Positions 23,342-34,202 of a DNA stretch of 64,000 nucleotides are shown here, one piece after another. The DNA is from Isoetes taiwanensis (Eukaryota; Streptophyta; Lycopodiopsida; Isoetales; Isoetaceae). Under the pieces are notes generated by a model. That model worked only from the letters and a program-made list of their open reading frames with translations. It was not told the DNA's origin and made no database searches. Every line of letters begins with the position of its first letter. Position 1 is the first letter of the stretch. The position numbers and the translations under genes were made by a program. The DNA is taken from assembly GCA_021234155.1 (NCBI GenBank), contig JAJEKV010000006.1, positions 12,439,751-12,503,750 of the forward strand, read 5' to 3'.

Positions 23342-23640
23342 ATGACGAAGAGCACCAGTTATCGGGATTTGTACACTCTAAGCATTCTAAGGCGAACAAC
23401 TCCTATTACCGATGGATTTGATTATGATACCATGATAGGAAGTGCGCTTGTTGATATGTATGGGAAGTATGGAAATATGAGACGTGCAGCAACTGTCTTT
23501 GATACTATTCCTAATAGAGATTCGAATTCTTAGAATGCCATTATCATTGCCTTTGTTGAGCAGGGCAGTCGAATAACGTGCTCCAGCTTTTTTGGCAAAT
23601 GATGCTAGAAGATATGTTTTTCCAGACTTTGTCGAGTTTG
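23342..23640 (+). pseudogene. Pentatricopeptide-repeat (PPR) gene fragment
   Basis: The frame contains MIGSALVDMYGKYGNMRRA, then ATVFDTIPNRDSNS, then a TAG stop, then NAIIIAFVEQG, and after a frameshift a stretch resembling a LQLFWQMMLE block. This is the classic PLS-class PPR pattern (GSALVDMYxKxG, then A-x-VFDxIPxRDxxSWNAxI). The stop stands exactly where the invariant Trp of SWN should be (TGG to TAG). PPR proteins bind organelle RNA and usually have many repeats; only about one and a half remain here. It is a captured or decayed fragment, perhaps carried by the CACTA element ending at 25,718. Confidence 0.8.
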
Positions 23641-23759
23641 TACGGATACTATATTCCTGTAGCCATGCATCACCTTAAGTGTTGTAAATTTTTTACTGTG
23701 GTATTGGCTTACTTGGGTGAACATAATTTCTAGATGAATCTGAGCAGTTTATTTTTGTT

Positions 23760-24650
23760 ATTTCAGTTCAGTCATCCGAGACATCCGAGAAGACATTGCT
23801 TGCAGCCTGCAGACTATATGTCAATGTAGAGCAAGTTGATCATGGCAGGAGGACATTCTAGATTAAGCTTTCTCTAAGACAAACTTCGATATGAAGACTT
23901 TCAGGATGATATAGTGCAAAAGCTTTTCTTGACTAAACTCATCCTAGAGCAGATGGTGGCCAAGGAACTACATATTATCCATCCATAATTAGGCAAGAGA
24001 TCAGGAAAGCAATAAAGAGAATTCTTCTCTATAATAGATGTGCAGAGGTTGTAGAGAATTCGCTAGATATGAGTGTGCCTATTCATATGATATCTGCTAA
24101 TTGGTCTCGTGACTTGATCATTGGTGGCTTACCTGACATTTTTGTTAATATCTTGTCTTTGAAGGGCTAAATTGTGACTGTTATTTTGCAGAGGACATGT
24201 TATTTGTCCATCCCAATGACGTAAGATTAGTCCTGAAGGTGTATCAAATGGATTTTTGTTAGTTTTTATTAAACATTTACCATACCGTCTCTCTGAAGGG
24301 CTAAACTGTGGCTATATATTATGCAGAGAACATGTTATTTGTCCATCCCAATGACTTAAGACTAGTTCTGAAGGCGTATCAGATGGATTCTTTCACTGAG
24401 AACAATGTATGGTTACAACAACAACAGAGCGCAAGACAAGATTCAAGGAAATAAGATGGTTGTTTTTTGTGATAGCAGCCAAAATGATCTGTAAACACAA
24501 TTAGATGCAGATCTGGGAATTGCATTAGGAAACAACAAGACTTCCAAATAAAGATTATCAAGGTTCAACGTGCGTCTAATGCCCTTGAAGTAGCAGCGGT
24601 AGACATCTGGCCTTTTCACTATGCAAAAAGTTTCCGACAATTAGGGTCAT
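23760..24650 (+). pseudogene. Fragment like the HAD-phosphatase half of plant TH2 thiamin enzyme
   Basis: In TH2 (thiamin-monophosphate phosphatase) a HAD-type domain carries a VLSYCWCGDLI-like block, a VHxNE block, and a GDSxxDLLCLLEADxGI block. Here the matching order is VPIHMISANWSRDLI (about 24,075-24,120), MLFVHPNDLRLVLKAYQMD (about 24,325-24,385), then after a frameshift NRAQDKIQGNKMVVFCDSS and QNDL-stop-TQLDADLGIALG (24,421-24,535), then SRFNVRLMPL. Two introns with TTTTGCAG/TATGCAG acceptors fit. Stops and the shift show that it is dead. The exon with FVHPND is present twice (separate entry). TH2 is my best guess from memory of the family; another HAD-like phosphatase is possible. Confidence 0.55.
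24161..24390 (+). repeat. Duplicated intron-exon segment in the HAD-like fragment
   Basis: Copy 1 (24,161-24,260) and copy 2 (24,295-24,390) each contain GAAGGGCTAAA, a GCAG acceptor, and an exon reading MLFVHPND(V/L)RLVLK(V/A)YQMD. The six exon differences I see are half silent, half replacing, and leave the frame open in both copies. Confidence 0.75.
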
Positions 24651-24769
24651 GTTTGAAGCCTGTAGGTGGGCAGAAATTGAAGCATACCTTTTTGCCCTAT
24701 ATCATACTTGATTAAGCAGTTTCATTATTCTCGCCTTGAAAACTTGGCCCGTGCATGTTATACATATAT

Positions 24770-25718
24770 GGAGTAGCTAAGAGCTCTCGTAGCCTTGTAT
24801 CACAGAAACTTTACAAAGTCATGGTTGAATTTACACATCTGGCTAAGTGAGTTTATAAGGTTGTATTATAGAATCCACTGTTTAATGTCGAAACCAATTG
24901 AATGGTCACTCATTCTAAATGATTTATTAAAGCACAATTGGCTCTCTAGATGGCACTAACTGTGACCTTAGCATGACATAATCAATGATATCTACATCAT
25001 CCAATGATAGAAGTGAGACAATACATGATATTAAGGTTGTCCCAGTTGTTGGCCTAGTAACATAACTACTAGTGCCACTACATGTGGCAGCGAGGGATCA
25101 AGAAATAATGATTATGTGGCAAAATCAATCAAGAAATGACATTATTATTGACAATATAGATGACATAATATAGTTGACATAATAAATGCCATTGATATTG
25201 GCAACATAGGTGGCATTGGTATTGAGAAAATAGATGTCATAATTTATGCCTTTGTATGTGTCTTTATAGATGCTATTAGAGGTGACACTAGGTTTGGCTT
25301 GATCAGTGACAAAAATATTAACGTTATGAGTGGTGTTATTAACGACCATATATGTGAAGTTGTAAGTGAAACTATAGATGCTGCTACATGTGACTCCATA
25401 GGCGACTTCATCAACGACGTTAATAGTGACATTAATAGTTGACATTATAGGTGCCACTGTGTTTGACATTACGGGCGACATAGCCACTGACTTTGTAGGT
25501 GACAAAAGTTCTGACATTATATTTGACATAAAAGATGGCATTGCCTATGACATTATAAGTGACAAACATGCTGACATTATATATGACGTTCTGATTGCTA
25601 CATTCGTGTCACCGGGTTGCCTCACCTATAGCGTCAGTTATTAAAAAAATTTGAGTTGCCATTTTAGGCCAAATATCGATACAACCAATGACGCTAATGG
25701 ACCCATTCTCTTGTAGTA
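24770..25718. mobile_element. 3' end of a second CACTA element related to the one at 12-16.5 kb
   Basis: This region aligns throughout with 15,621-16,554, the right end of the first CACTA element. Shared stretches include GGAGTAGCTAAGAGCTCT, AGCACAATTG(A/G)CTCTCTAG, the GTGACATTATAGGTG-type array, and the terminal TAATGGACCC(A)...CTCTTGTAGT. The last base is A where G is expected (25,718). I found no matching left end with CACTACAAG between 22,500 and 24,770, so the element is truncated on the left or its left end has decayed. The PPR and HAD-like fragments lie directly upstream and could have been inside it. Confidence 0.8.
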
Positions 25719-26547
25719 TCTGGATCTAGATTACTAAGAAATAGAAATGAAAAACATGGTTCTAGAATAGGGAATGATATTTACATTCAGATATTTACGC
25801 AGGGTTAAGGTGAATAAGCTCAAGGATAATAAGCTGGGAGGATGCTCGTGATATATTGTGAACCTTTCTAATTTTCCAAACAAGAAAGAATCAATGATTA
25901 TGATTGCTTATTTCTAGCCGAGTGAGGCTTGACTGCAACAAGGTTCTTCACATCTCCAGCCCCTCACCTCAAGTATAAATTCTTCCCTCTCTCAATTACA
26001 GACTCATTAATATTATGAAGATGACACACATAATGGACTTTTCCAACGTCATTCATGCAATAATATACCATGCCCTTGAAGCAATAAAGGCTATTATTCA
26101 ATAAAGGCTATTATTGATGACACAGTTCTTCAAAAATAAAATAAAATAAAGGCTATTATTCTTTAGGGCCTTACATACAAATACAACTCCTGGAGGCTTT
26201 GAGGGCCAATTCATATCCTTCTTGATGGTCTCATTCATAGCTTTGGGAGTCGTGTAACGGACCCGAAAACAGCCTGGCAGTGCAAATGATCCACAGAAGC
26301 ACCTCATTCAAGTGACACTACCCCTGCCAAGCACCTCCTATCACAGAAGCCAACCATAGCATCATAGAAGCTTCTAGCCACGTCCTAGCCTGAGAGCCCC
26401 AATGTCACACCGACGTCAATAGCTCTCTAATCCTGTCCCAAACAAGGTCCTGTAGAAGAATCTCCAATCTAAAGTGAATTGAGAGATGGGGGGACAACTC
26501 CAACTACCCCCTTACCCTTCCTTGCAACCTTTTTTAAAGCTAGAACA
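25719..26547. other. Intergenic DNA without recognisable content
   Basis: AT-rich. A phrase AATAAAGGCTATTATT recurs three times around 26,085-26,160. No gene seen. Confidence 0.4.
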
Positions 26548-26672
26548 AGACAGACAAAGAGACAAAGAGACAAAGAGACAAAGAAAGGAAGAGACAAAGA
26601 GACAAAGAAAGGAATGCAGAGACAAAGAGACAAAGAAAGGAATGCAGAGACAAAGAGAAAGGAATGCAGAGG
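26548..26672. repeat. Minisatellite of AGACAAAG and GAAAGGAATGCAG units
   Basis: Runs of AGACAAAG alternate with GAAAGGAATGC to form a nested short tandem repeat. It creates long open frames on both strands (Ser/Leu-rich on minus, Lys/Arg/Thr-rich on plus) that should not be read as genes. Confidence 0.9.
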
Positions 26673-26919
26673 GGCCTTCCTAACTTCACATGCAAGAAAA
26701 TAAGCATAGAGGGGAATTCTGCCACACGCAGAGTACCAAAACAGAAATCCATGTGAAAGAACACCATCTACAACAACCAAAACAAGCCCATACCATCCTC
26801 CCTTCACAAAAAAATTGCGATCAAATACAGAAAAAGACCTTCTACAATCATATGTAAGAAAGATATAATTTCTCATCTTGGCCATGTTATCAATTACTAA
26901 TTTAATCCATTTCTAACTA

Positions 26920-27245
26920 CACTACAAGAGAATGATGGCTAAACACCAGAATAATTGTCAGAACGCCTTCATTTAAAACAGATAACTGCCCAGGCTCTTA
27001 TTCCCGACAATTGTATTGATGAGTTTTATCTGACGAACTAATGTCAGAATAATCGTCAGATAATTAGTCAGACATATTCAAATGAATAGTCAGACAATTA
27101 GTCATATAAATAGTCAGACAATTCATTATTATGTTAGTTAGATAGTTCGTCAGTTAGTCAAATCAAGTCAAAATATTGGTCATCCTATTAGTCAATTTAT
27201 TAGTCATTGCAATACTTAGAATATTGATCATTTTATTGGAAATTT
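26920..27245. mobile_element. Left terminus of a third CACTA-like element
   Basis: CACTACAAGAGAATGATGGC starts at 26,920, the same 11-base terminus as the other two elements. The subterminal repeat, however, is a different family, based on TCAGACAATTAGTCA/AGTCAGATAATT-type units (about 27,000-27,240). No matching right end was found in the window, so it is truncated or its right end has diverged. Confidence 0.65.
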
Positions 27246-28099
27246 TGGCAATACGTAAGAATTGATATTTTTCGTACTGCAAAGAAATGAAAGGAGCTCC
27301 AAGATTTGAACCTTGGTTAACCCATTTACTTCATTATCTCTAGTTATTCAAATAGATATAAATAGCAACCTAAGTAAGCCAATAACAAACATTTAAAAGA
27401 CTACTCTATATGACTTCAATCTGAAATTCCAAACCACTACCAGAACTCCAAATAAACTTCGAATACAGAAGAAACACCGGCAAGATCATGTTCGATAAGT
27501 GGTATAGACAATGTGAAACAAAGATGAAATCTGATTTCAGGGATAACGAACCAAGATGAATTAGTGCAAAAAATCTGCAAGATTAGCCCATTCATATGCC
27601 CCAGTTTATTCACACATATACAAGCAGCTGAGGTTATATTGAAACAAATTCTTAATAAAGCAGCATATACAAGACAATCATTGGCAACTTAGAAGAAAAG
27701 AGTTGGCAAAAAAAAAGAGTGAAATACGTACAACAGATATATATATATAAGAACTTGCAGGATTCCACCTCTTTAATGTTTTTTGTTTGAAAGAGGAAAT
27801 CACATACACTCTTGATTACTGGCCAGCGATAATACTAAGACATGTTGGCTACTGCACTAAAAATCACGTGAAGGATTTATAGAGAGAGATGTTATTGGAT
27901 AAATAAGAACTCGTAGATGCTTATTACAAAAAATTGTCAAGAAAAATTGTTGAGAAGATGGACATTGTGGAATGAAATGTACTTGAAAGAACACAATGCT
28001 AAGTGATTAGACATGGAGCCAGGGAAGATTTATTTCTATGGGTTAGACTGTTATAAGAACTCAAACTAGGTGCAAACAGATGCTCTTTCAACCCCCCAC
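27246..28099. other. Interior or flank of the third CACTA-like element
   Basis: No coding likeness and no repeats of note; a short TA repeat lies at about 27,738-27,750. Confidence 0.35.
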
Positions 28100-28300
28100 C
28101 ATAGTCGAGGTCATTGATCTAAAGGCTTCCTAAATCTTCCTAACTGCTTCCATAGCTGAGACCATTGTTCCAAAAGCTTTCTAAATCTTCCAACCGCCAC
28201 TATAGCCAAGGCTATTGATCCAAAAGCTTTCTAAATGTTCCAACCTGCCACCATAGCCGAGGCCATTGATCAAAAGCTTATTAAATACTCAGCCTTGGAA
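28100..28300. repeat. Four degenerate tandem copies of a unit of about 56 bp
   Basis: The unit carries CCATAGC(C/T)GAG(G/A)CCATTGATC, then AAAAGC, TT(T/C)CTAAAT and CTTCCAAC. It repeats about four times with moderate divergence. Confidence 0.8.
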
Positions 28301-29311
28301 AAAAAAACTCCATGAAGCAACGCTCTTGTGATGTCGAAGCTAATTTCTTTTGAGTTGATATGAAAAATAAGAGATTCAATAGCACTCATAAGTTTTTGCT
28401 GATGTGTCTTTACATGTGGATAGGCTAGAATTTTAAAGTCAATAGGCTAAAATTTCAAAAATTGTTGTAGGCAGGGTTAGGCAAGCCTGCATTAAAAGTT
28501 TTTCATTAAAAGTTTAAAACAAGGTCATTAGCAGGGTTGCCTAACCCGAGGTGCACACTTTGCTGCAATTTTAGCTATGCCACTTGTATACCATGAGTAT
28601 GCCATGTCATCATATTTCACTTTCGACTGTTAGATTTCTGTATTTTTGCATCAACGGCCATTAAAATTAGATGTCCATTGAAATTATCTTTTTGCTTCTC
28701 TTTCCACATGTATCCAACTCGACGTCGACCAGCTCTTCCTCTTTCCAGAATTGCAGACCTGCCCTTCCCCCTTCCCCTCTTTCCTCTTCCAGATTGATTC
28801 GAAATATCCAGAGAAGGAAGAGCATGTTGGAATTGGCGTAAAGATTATGTCGGGGTGAGTGCATAACATGGACAACATGGACTGGAAATGCAAAGAAATG
28901 GAGTGTTATCCTGCACTGAAAGTGGAGTTAGGGAGCATTCATCGGGCCTTTATTACCTTGCCTTTAATGCGCCGAGTACTTTTCTTCAAAGGTGCTTAAA
29001 CTGCCTCCTCAAAGATTAGATTATTGTGGAGTTGGTGTGTGGATGCTAAAGATGGATTAAAGTTTTAACTCCTCCTATTGCATATGAGGGCTTTTTAATT
29101 TTGTTCATTTTATGGTTTATTTTTTGTGCCTATGTTAATGTCCACAAGCTCCCAAGCCATTTCAATATCAATTGTCGATTCGTTTGACATGCAATGCCAG
29201 CATGTAACATTGTGCATGGGAGAAATTTTGTCGCCATGCATCAAATTACAATGGAAATGCTGTAGGTCTTGTATAGGAATATTCTTCTACATTTTTAGGG
29301 GTAGATAGAAA
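28301..29311. other. Intergenic DNA upstream of the small two-exon gene
   Basis: GTTAGGCAAGCCTGC (about 28,475) and GGTTGCCTAACCCG (about 28,535) form a short inverted match. No gene was recognised. Open frames at 28,667-28,893 on minus lack family resemblance. Confidence 0.35.
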
Positions 29312-29350
29312 ATGCATGCAATGCATGCATGCATGGGAGAGATGCATGCT
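29312..29350. promoter_or_regulatory. Cluster of RY (CATGCA) motifs
   Basis: AATGCATGCAATGCATGCATGCATG followed by GATGCATGC gives several overlapping CATGCA cores within 40 bp. In plants the RY motif CATGCATG is bound by B3-domain factors such as ABI3/FUS3. It lies about 350-390 bp upstream of the putative gene at 29,698. A plain ATGC microsatellite is the alternative. Confidence 0.4.
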
Positions 29351-29552
29351 CGCCCATTCGAGAATTCCGATCCGATGGCTCGGATCGATGGCATAGTTGT
29401 TTATTATGTCTATTTTGGAATATAAACATAACCATTCTTGTTATCATTCATATATAAGTCATGTTCCTTTTCTGTTTTTTTCTATTTTGTTTGATGCAAA
29501 AAAAAAACCTATGCTTGACACCTAGAAAAAAAAATTGATGTAGGCATGTGAC

Positions 29553-29620
29553 GTCATATATATTGCTTCTCTTCTTGTGGCGTGACGTTAAAATCTCTTC
29601 TTCTTCTTCTTCTTCTTCAA
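29553..29620 (+). promoter_or_regulatory. TATA-like box and CTT-repeat leader
   Basis: CATATATATTGC at about 29,555 could serve as a TATA box. It is followed by eight CTT units (about 29,597-29,620), a pyrimidine tract of the kind common in plant 5' leaders, about 80 bp before ATG 29,698. Confidence 0.4.
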
Positions 29621-29697
29621 AGACAAGAATCCGCTTCGCTTTCCAGTTCCTCTGCCCCATTCTGGCGAGCAGCGAGCTCCGCAATTTTAACTCAACA

Positions 29698-30063
29698 ATG
29701 CCATCGCAACTAGATGCTTGGCTGTTGGCGATGGCAGAGTCCTCAGGTTTTCTCTGTGTGGGACTAGGAAGAACACATCTGATCAAGTATTACATGTGGG
29801 TGATCTGGCATAGCCGAGTTTCATTCTTTTAAATAACAGAGCATTTCACCATAGGAGCCTGTGTTTCAGAGGAGGTTGGTCTGGAGCCCTTCAAGGTCAA
29901 TAAACAAAGCCTTCCGCAGACGAAGGGGTTAAACCCCCCTTTCGAGGCCATTATGGCAAATAAATGGGCGAGCCCGGAGAATGACCGAGAAATGGAGTTT
30001 AGCCCCTTTAACTGGGAGTTTCGAGGAGATTTTGCACTGCAACCTAATAGCATTCGATTTTGA
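29698..30063 (+). CDS. Putative two-exon gene for an 85-residue protein
   Basis: Exon 1 is 29,698-29,746 (MPSQLDAWLLAMAESS plus one base) and exon 2 is 29,855-30,063, ending in TGA. The donor is CTCAG/GTTTTC and the acceptor ACCATAG/GAG; the intron is 108 bp, close to the 107-bp second intron of the aquaporin gene. Joining them keeps frame and gives a protein with segments GLEPFKVNKQSLPQTKG, NPPFEAIMANKWASP and FSPFNWEFRGDFALQ. The composition is ordinary and soluble, with no signal peptide or membrane segment. I do not recognise the family. Support is the clean splice borders, the upstream TATA/CTT leader and balanced amino-acid use; it could also be the remnant of a longer gene. Confidence 0.45.
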
Positions 30064-30354
30064 TCATGTTCAAAGGCTTCAGGGTACAAGAATGCATTGT
30101 TTTATTGATTTTTTTTTGTTGCATAATTTCATTTCCACCAAGATTTTGTAAGCTCAACCTGAAAGAAGTCCCTCCTACCAAATGGAGCTCGTCAATGGGG
30201 GCTTCTATCTGGTCAAACGTCTGAGGTTTATGCATACCCAGGTGCGTTGGCCTCTATGGGTACTTTCAGACCATGGGGTTAAATTAAACTAAATTTTAAA
30301 GTAACCAATTGTTTGTTAATGATAAATTAAGGTTATTTTTGTCAAGCTTTCACA

Positions 30355-30540
30355 CCACTTGTTATGTCAATTACTAACATTACAAATTCTGTTAAAAAAA
30401 CTTTCAGACATGGGATTTGTTATGTTATCCACTAACATAACAGAATTTGTTAAAAACATTTTCGCACTAAAGTTTGTTATGTTAGTTTTTAACATAACAA
30501 AATCTGTTAAAAAGCGTTTCACATTGCAAAACAGAAATTC
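30355..30540. repeat. Three hairpin-forming subterminal repeats of the DNA transposon
   Basis: A unit of about 60 bp, TTGTTATGT(T/C)A ... TAACATAACA ... TCTGTTAAAAA, occurs three times (starts about 30,358, 30,417 and 30,476). Each can fold on itself. Such arrays often serve as transposase-binding sites. Confidence 0.75.
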
Positions 30541-33015
30541 AATATGTTAATGGTCACTGCATGTTCCTCTTCCTGGCCTATGCTGCTATTTGTATTCGGC
30601 TGCATATCAGCACCTTCTTTGCATTACAAAAGGCAGGCGACCGTAGCAAGTTATGAGTCAATTAAATCAAACAGCCAATGATAGTTTTGCTGCCCATACA
30701 AAATTTGTTGCAGTCCAAAAGTTACAAAATAAATATATTGTTAAAGAGAAAAGAACAACTAAGCCTTACCAAACTTTAGAGGTTCCAAGTCTCAAACTTT
30801 AGAGGAAAGACCCAATATGATCTCTGAAATCAAATCCATATAAAGGATTCAAGACTGTCATTATAAGAGAAAGTTTCAATACCATCTAGATGGAACTAAG
30901 ATAATTCCATACAAAGTTGCCTGGCCGTACCATGATTATCAACATGTACAGTTGTGATGTTACAAAATGAAAATAAGAAGCAACACCAACAGATTGAAGC
31001 AAAACCTGCCAATTTCGGCATATAAATTTTCTAAGGTATAAAATTATTCTCTTTATCGGAGTAAAGGGAGCATCTGGAAATTGAAACGTTTGTTCAATTT
31101 TGGCACCTCCAACAACATATCATCAAGTTCTGCAGAGGTAGAAATTTGGCTAAAGTTCCATCCCATAACCCATATGTTATATTTTGACAAATTTCGATGC
31201 CTTAATACAAGCTTCACTGCAACATCTAAGAGGTATCTCAATTGTGTTCTTTTCCCATCGTAACACTTTGCGATCCATCATCCACGTGGGCATACGTTGG
31301 AAATGAATGAAAACACTATAGGATACCTTATGGGATGTGTGAGCAACGCATCCTTTACAGCCTAAAAGGTCATCAAAGCCTCTCACTGTCGAATGGAAAG
31401 AAACACTAAGCACCTGGAACAAAGGTCGTAAACTCATGGCAAATGCTACTCATAAACCCAGGAATTCAAATTCCCGCTTTCTTATTGTCCATCAGGTAAC
31501 ATCTTCGCCACTTAGGTTGTAGTATCCCACCACGCCCTCGCACTTCAAGCAAAGTTGTACGCTGATTAGTTCTTGAAATCTATCTTTGAATTTGATTAGT
31601 GACTGAAATCTATGCTGATTTCAGTAACATACATCAGTATGTCGCTTTGCAAGGCCCTGGAGGTTTTTAGTAAGTTTTTAGCAATGAAATTTAATGAAGA
31701 GTGAGAAAGTACAAAGTCCTAGGCGGAGTAATGTCTTTTTTTTGCATGGAATTTAGTTCGAATTTGAAAAGTGCCACATTTGAATGGCCAAATGGAACAT
31801 AAACATGGCACAATGATATCCTCTAAATCGATGTATGTATAGAGAAAGCTACGGTTTTTAGCGAGTAGAAAAAGATGTGTGATGACAAAATGTCAAAAAT
31901 AACCGCGGCGGAATCTATACGTTTCAAGTGAGAACAAGGCCATTATCAGTCCTGGCACACTTAAACAAAAGGAAAGCTCTGCTTCAAAGGGAAAGCTCTG
32001 CTTTTAGAATAGGAAACAGAGAAGTGAAAGATAAGCATATGAGTTAGTAATAAGTTGTACACTGAAAATGTCCAGAGAGAGAAAGGGTCAAATTTAGGTA
32101 CTTGATTTTGAGCTGGTGGAAGAGACAATAACTATCCTATGACCAATCCTATGACTGAAGGGGCTTAAATTTACTGCCAGGCTTCCACGACCTAACAACT
32201 GAACTTTTTCTCCACTTAAAGTAATACTTGAGAGCTAATATGCAGTCCACCACTTTGGCCATAGAACCTGGTTGCAATGTTTCCTGATTAAGAGCAAGGA
32301 CCTAGGTTGATGCCAATATAAAAACCCAACAAGACAAAAATAAAAAACACCCGAACTTTTTTGAATTGGAAAGCTGAACGTTTTGAATTGGAAAGCATTT
32401 TCATCCTATAGATGATGGTATCCCATCTTGCAAGTTGCTCACCAGCCTTTGTGCATTATTAGTCTTGGTATTATCATCATCACACTTTGAGCAACAAAAT
32501 CCTTGTTTTGCTGGAATGCAAACTCCTTTGCCAGAGCAAGCAGGTCTTGTCCTCCTAACAAGATGCTTTCCATTGCCTGATTGCATATGCCATCAAATAC
32601 TTTGAACAGATGGGATTATGACAGATGCCACAAAATCTTTGACACACCAAAAGGCAAAACAGGAAGAGAACATCCCTCCTTCTCATCAATGCAATGCACG
32701 TATTGGTGTCTAGCGGATATGGATGTGTTGGATTTTGATATATTGGCATTTTACTGGCCAAAAAGGCAAATTGGGTGTAAATCATGCCATACAAGGAACC
32801 AGATCCAATACATGAATATAGCAGAAACTTCTAGTGGAAGCTGGGTTGCAGAGGCAGGTCAAGTGGCTATGGAGCAAAGCCAGAAACCTAACACAAAATT
32901 TGATAGCAAAATACACAACAATTGACATCAGAATGGAATTCAACAATTACACAGTAGAACAGAGCTAGCAAAGTGTCAAAATGCACATGCAAAAGGGAGT
33001 GTGGAACAAGGACTA

Positions 33016-33090
33016 GAAATCTAGAGTCATAATGGGATGGAAATCTAGAGTCATAATGGGATAGAAATCTAGAGTCATAATGGCTCTCTA
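33016..33090. repeat. Three tandem copies of a 24-bp unit
   Basis: GAAATCTAGAGTCATAATGG plus four bases is repeated three times inside the DNA transposon. Confidence 0.9.
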
Positions 33091-33868
33091 TATGTACTCT
33101 AAATTTTCCTATCAAAATTTAAGAGTTTCCCAAACCCACAAACAACATATTCTGTGGAAGGTGCCAGCCAAAAAACGATAATACAGATAGATAGAGATCT
33201 TCATATAAACACAACATTGATGGGATATGAGCTGATGGGACATGAACTGATGATGATGAGAGTATAAAAGATAGAGACAAAAAGAACTCAAAAGATAGAG
33301 AAACAAGGAAACAAAAGTCGATGAGAAAAAATATCTGATTGTCTGGTATGGTATCGAATATCTGGTATTGGGCATGTAAGGGAGAAGAAGTCCTTTGCCT
33401 AAACAAAAAACATGAGAAATCTGGTATGTTTGAATCAGGCAGGAAGACAAAAAGAAATTTGGTATACGGGTTCAAGAATGCATACCGGAGAAATGCTGGT
33501 CCGAAGAAATCTTTGGTATTCCAGAAGAAATGCTGGTCTGAAGAAATGCTGGTACTTCTGATCTGCTGGTCGATTGGCGATGGAGCGGCAATGGAGCGTC
33601 GATGGAGCCGCCGTAACAGCACTAAACCAGCGGCAGGGGCATCCAATAAAATTTCGTCCAATTCTTGGAAGATTATTAACCAATTGTTAATGTTTCACAT
33701 AACAACTTGCAATGTGAAACCTGGTTAAACCCTTAATTTAGCGCTAACAAATTGTTATAAATTAACCCCTCTTTTTTAACAATTTTCTTTAACGGAAAAC
33801 ATGTGTGTTGATTATTAAATTAAATTTTTTTAACATAACATATTTAACCCCATGGTCTGAAGGTACCC

Positions 33869-34202
33869 GATACCTCACAAATGTGGCTGTATGAAGTGGC
33901 GAGTGTGAAGCTGGGCATAATGATGCTTTTAGCAATTGCCCCTCGGGACACTCGGATCCCCACTACAAGAGGACAAGGCCTTCTGGTTCTGATTATCCTA
34001 TTGGCCCTGCTAGTTCTTCCAAGACATCCTCTCGTAAGTTAAAAAATCGATGTATCACCATAGAGATCATGTACATGGTCTCAACCATTTTTAATGCAGC
34101 GAGAAATGTATTAAACTGTTGGCATTCCGCCTCTTTTTTTAGTTGTGTTAGAAAGGCATTAACCTTCTCCACTTTTGTAATTTCTTCAATTTCCAATATG
34201 AT
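33869..34202. other. Spacer between the DNA transposon and the left gypsy copy
   Basis: CACTACAAGAGGAC at 33,961 resembles a CACTA end but lacks a subterminal array. A minus-strand frame of 67 codons (33,993-34,196) resembles a retroelement gag in composition but is not recognisable. The counterpart of this stretch in the right gypsy copy is not similar, so the left copy is broken here. Confidence 0.35.

Larger units (their letters stand above)
30258..33868. mobile_element. DNA transposon with 27-bp inverted ends
   Basis: GGGTACTTTCAGACCATGGG...AAAT (30,258-30,284) matches the inverse of 33,842-33,868 at 26 of 27 positions. Both ends continue inward into AT-rich sequence with TTGTTATG/CATAACAA palindromic motifs. 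The length is 3.6 kb. No transposase was recognised, and no clear target duplication is visible (flanks CCTCTAT and GATACCT), so the superfamily is open. Interior frames of about 60-110 codons look non-coding. It lies about 195 bp downstream of the small gene. Confidence 0.75.

Noticed and set aside
26469-26885. 138-codon minus-strand frame rich in Leu/Ser/Val/Phe
   Set aside because: It is a translation of the GACAAAG minisatellite; the same bases give Lys/Arg-rich frames on the other strand.
33960-33975. CACTACAAGAGG as a CACTA element end
   Set aside because: It has the terminal word only; the following sequence shows no repeat array and no matching inverse end was found.
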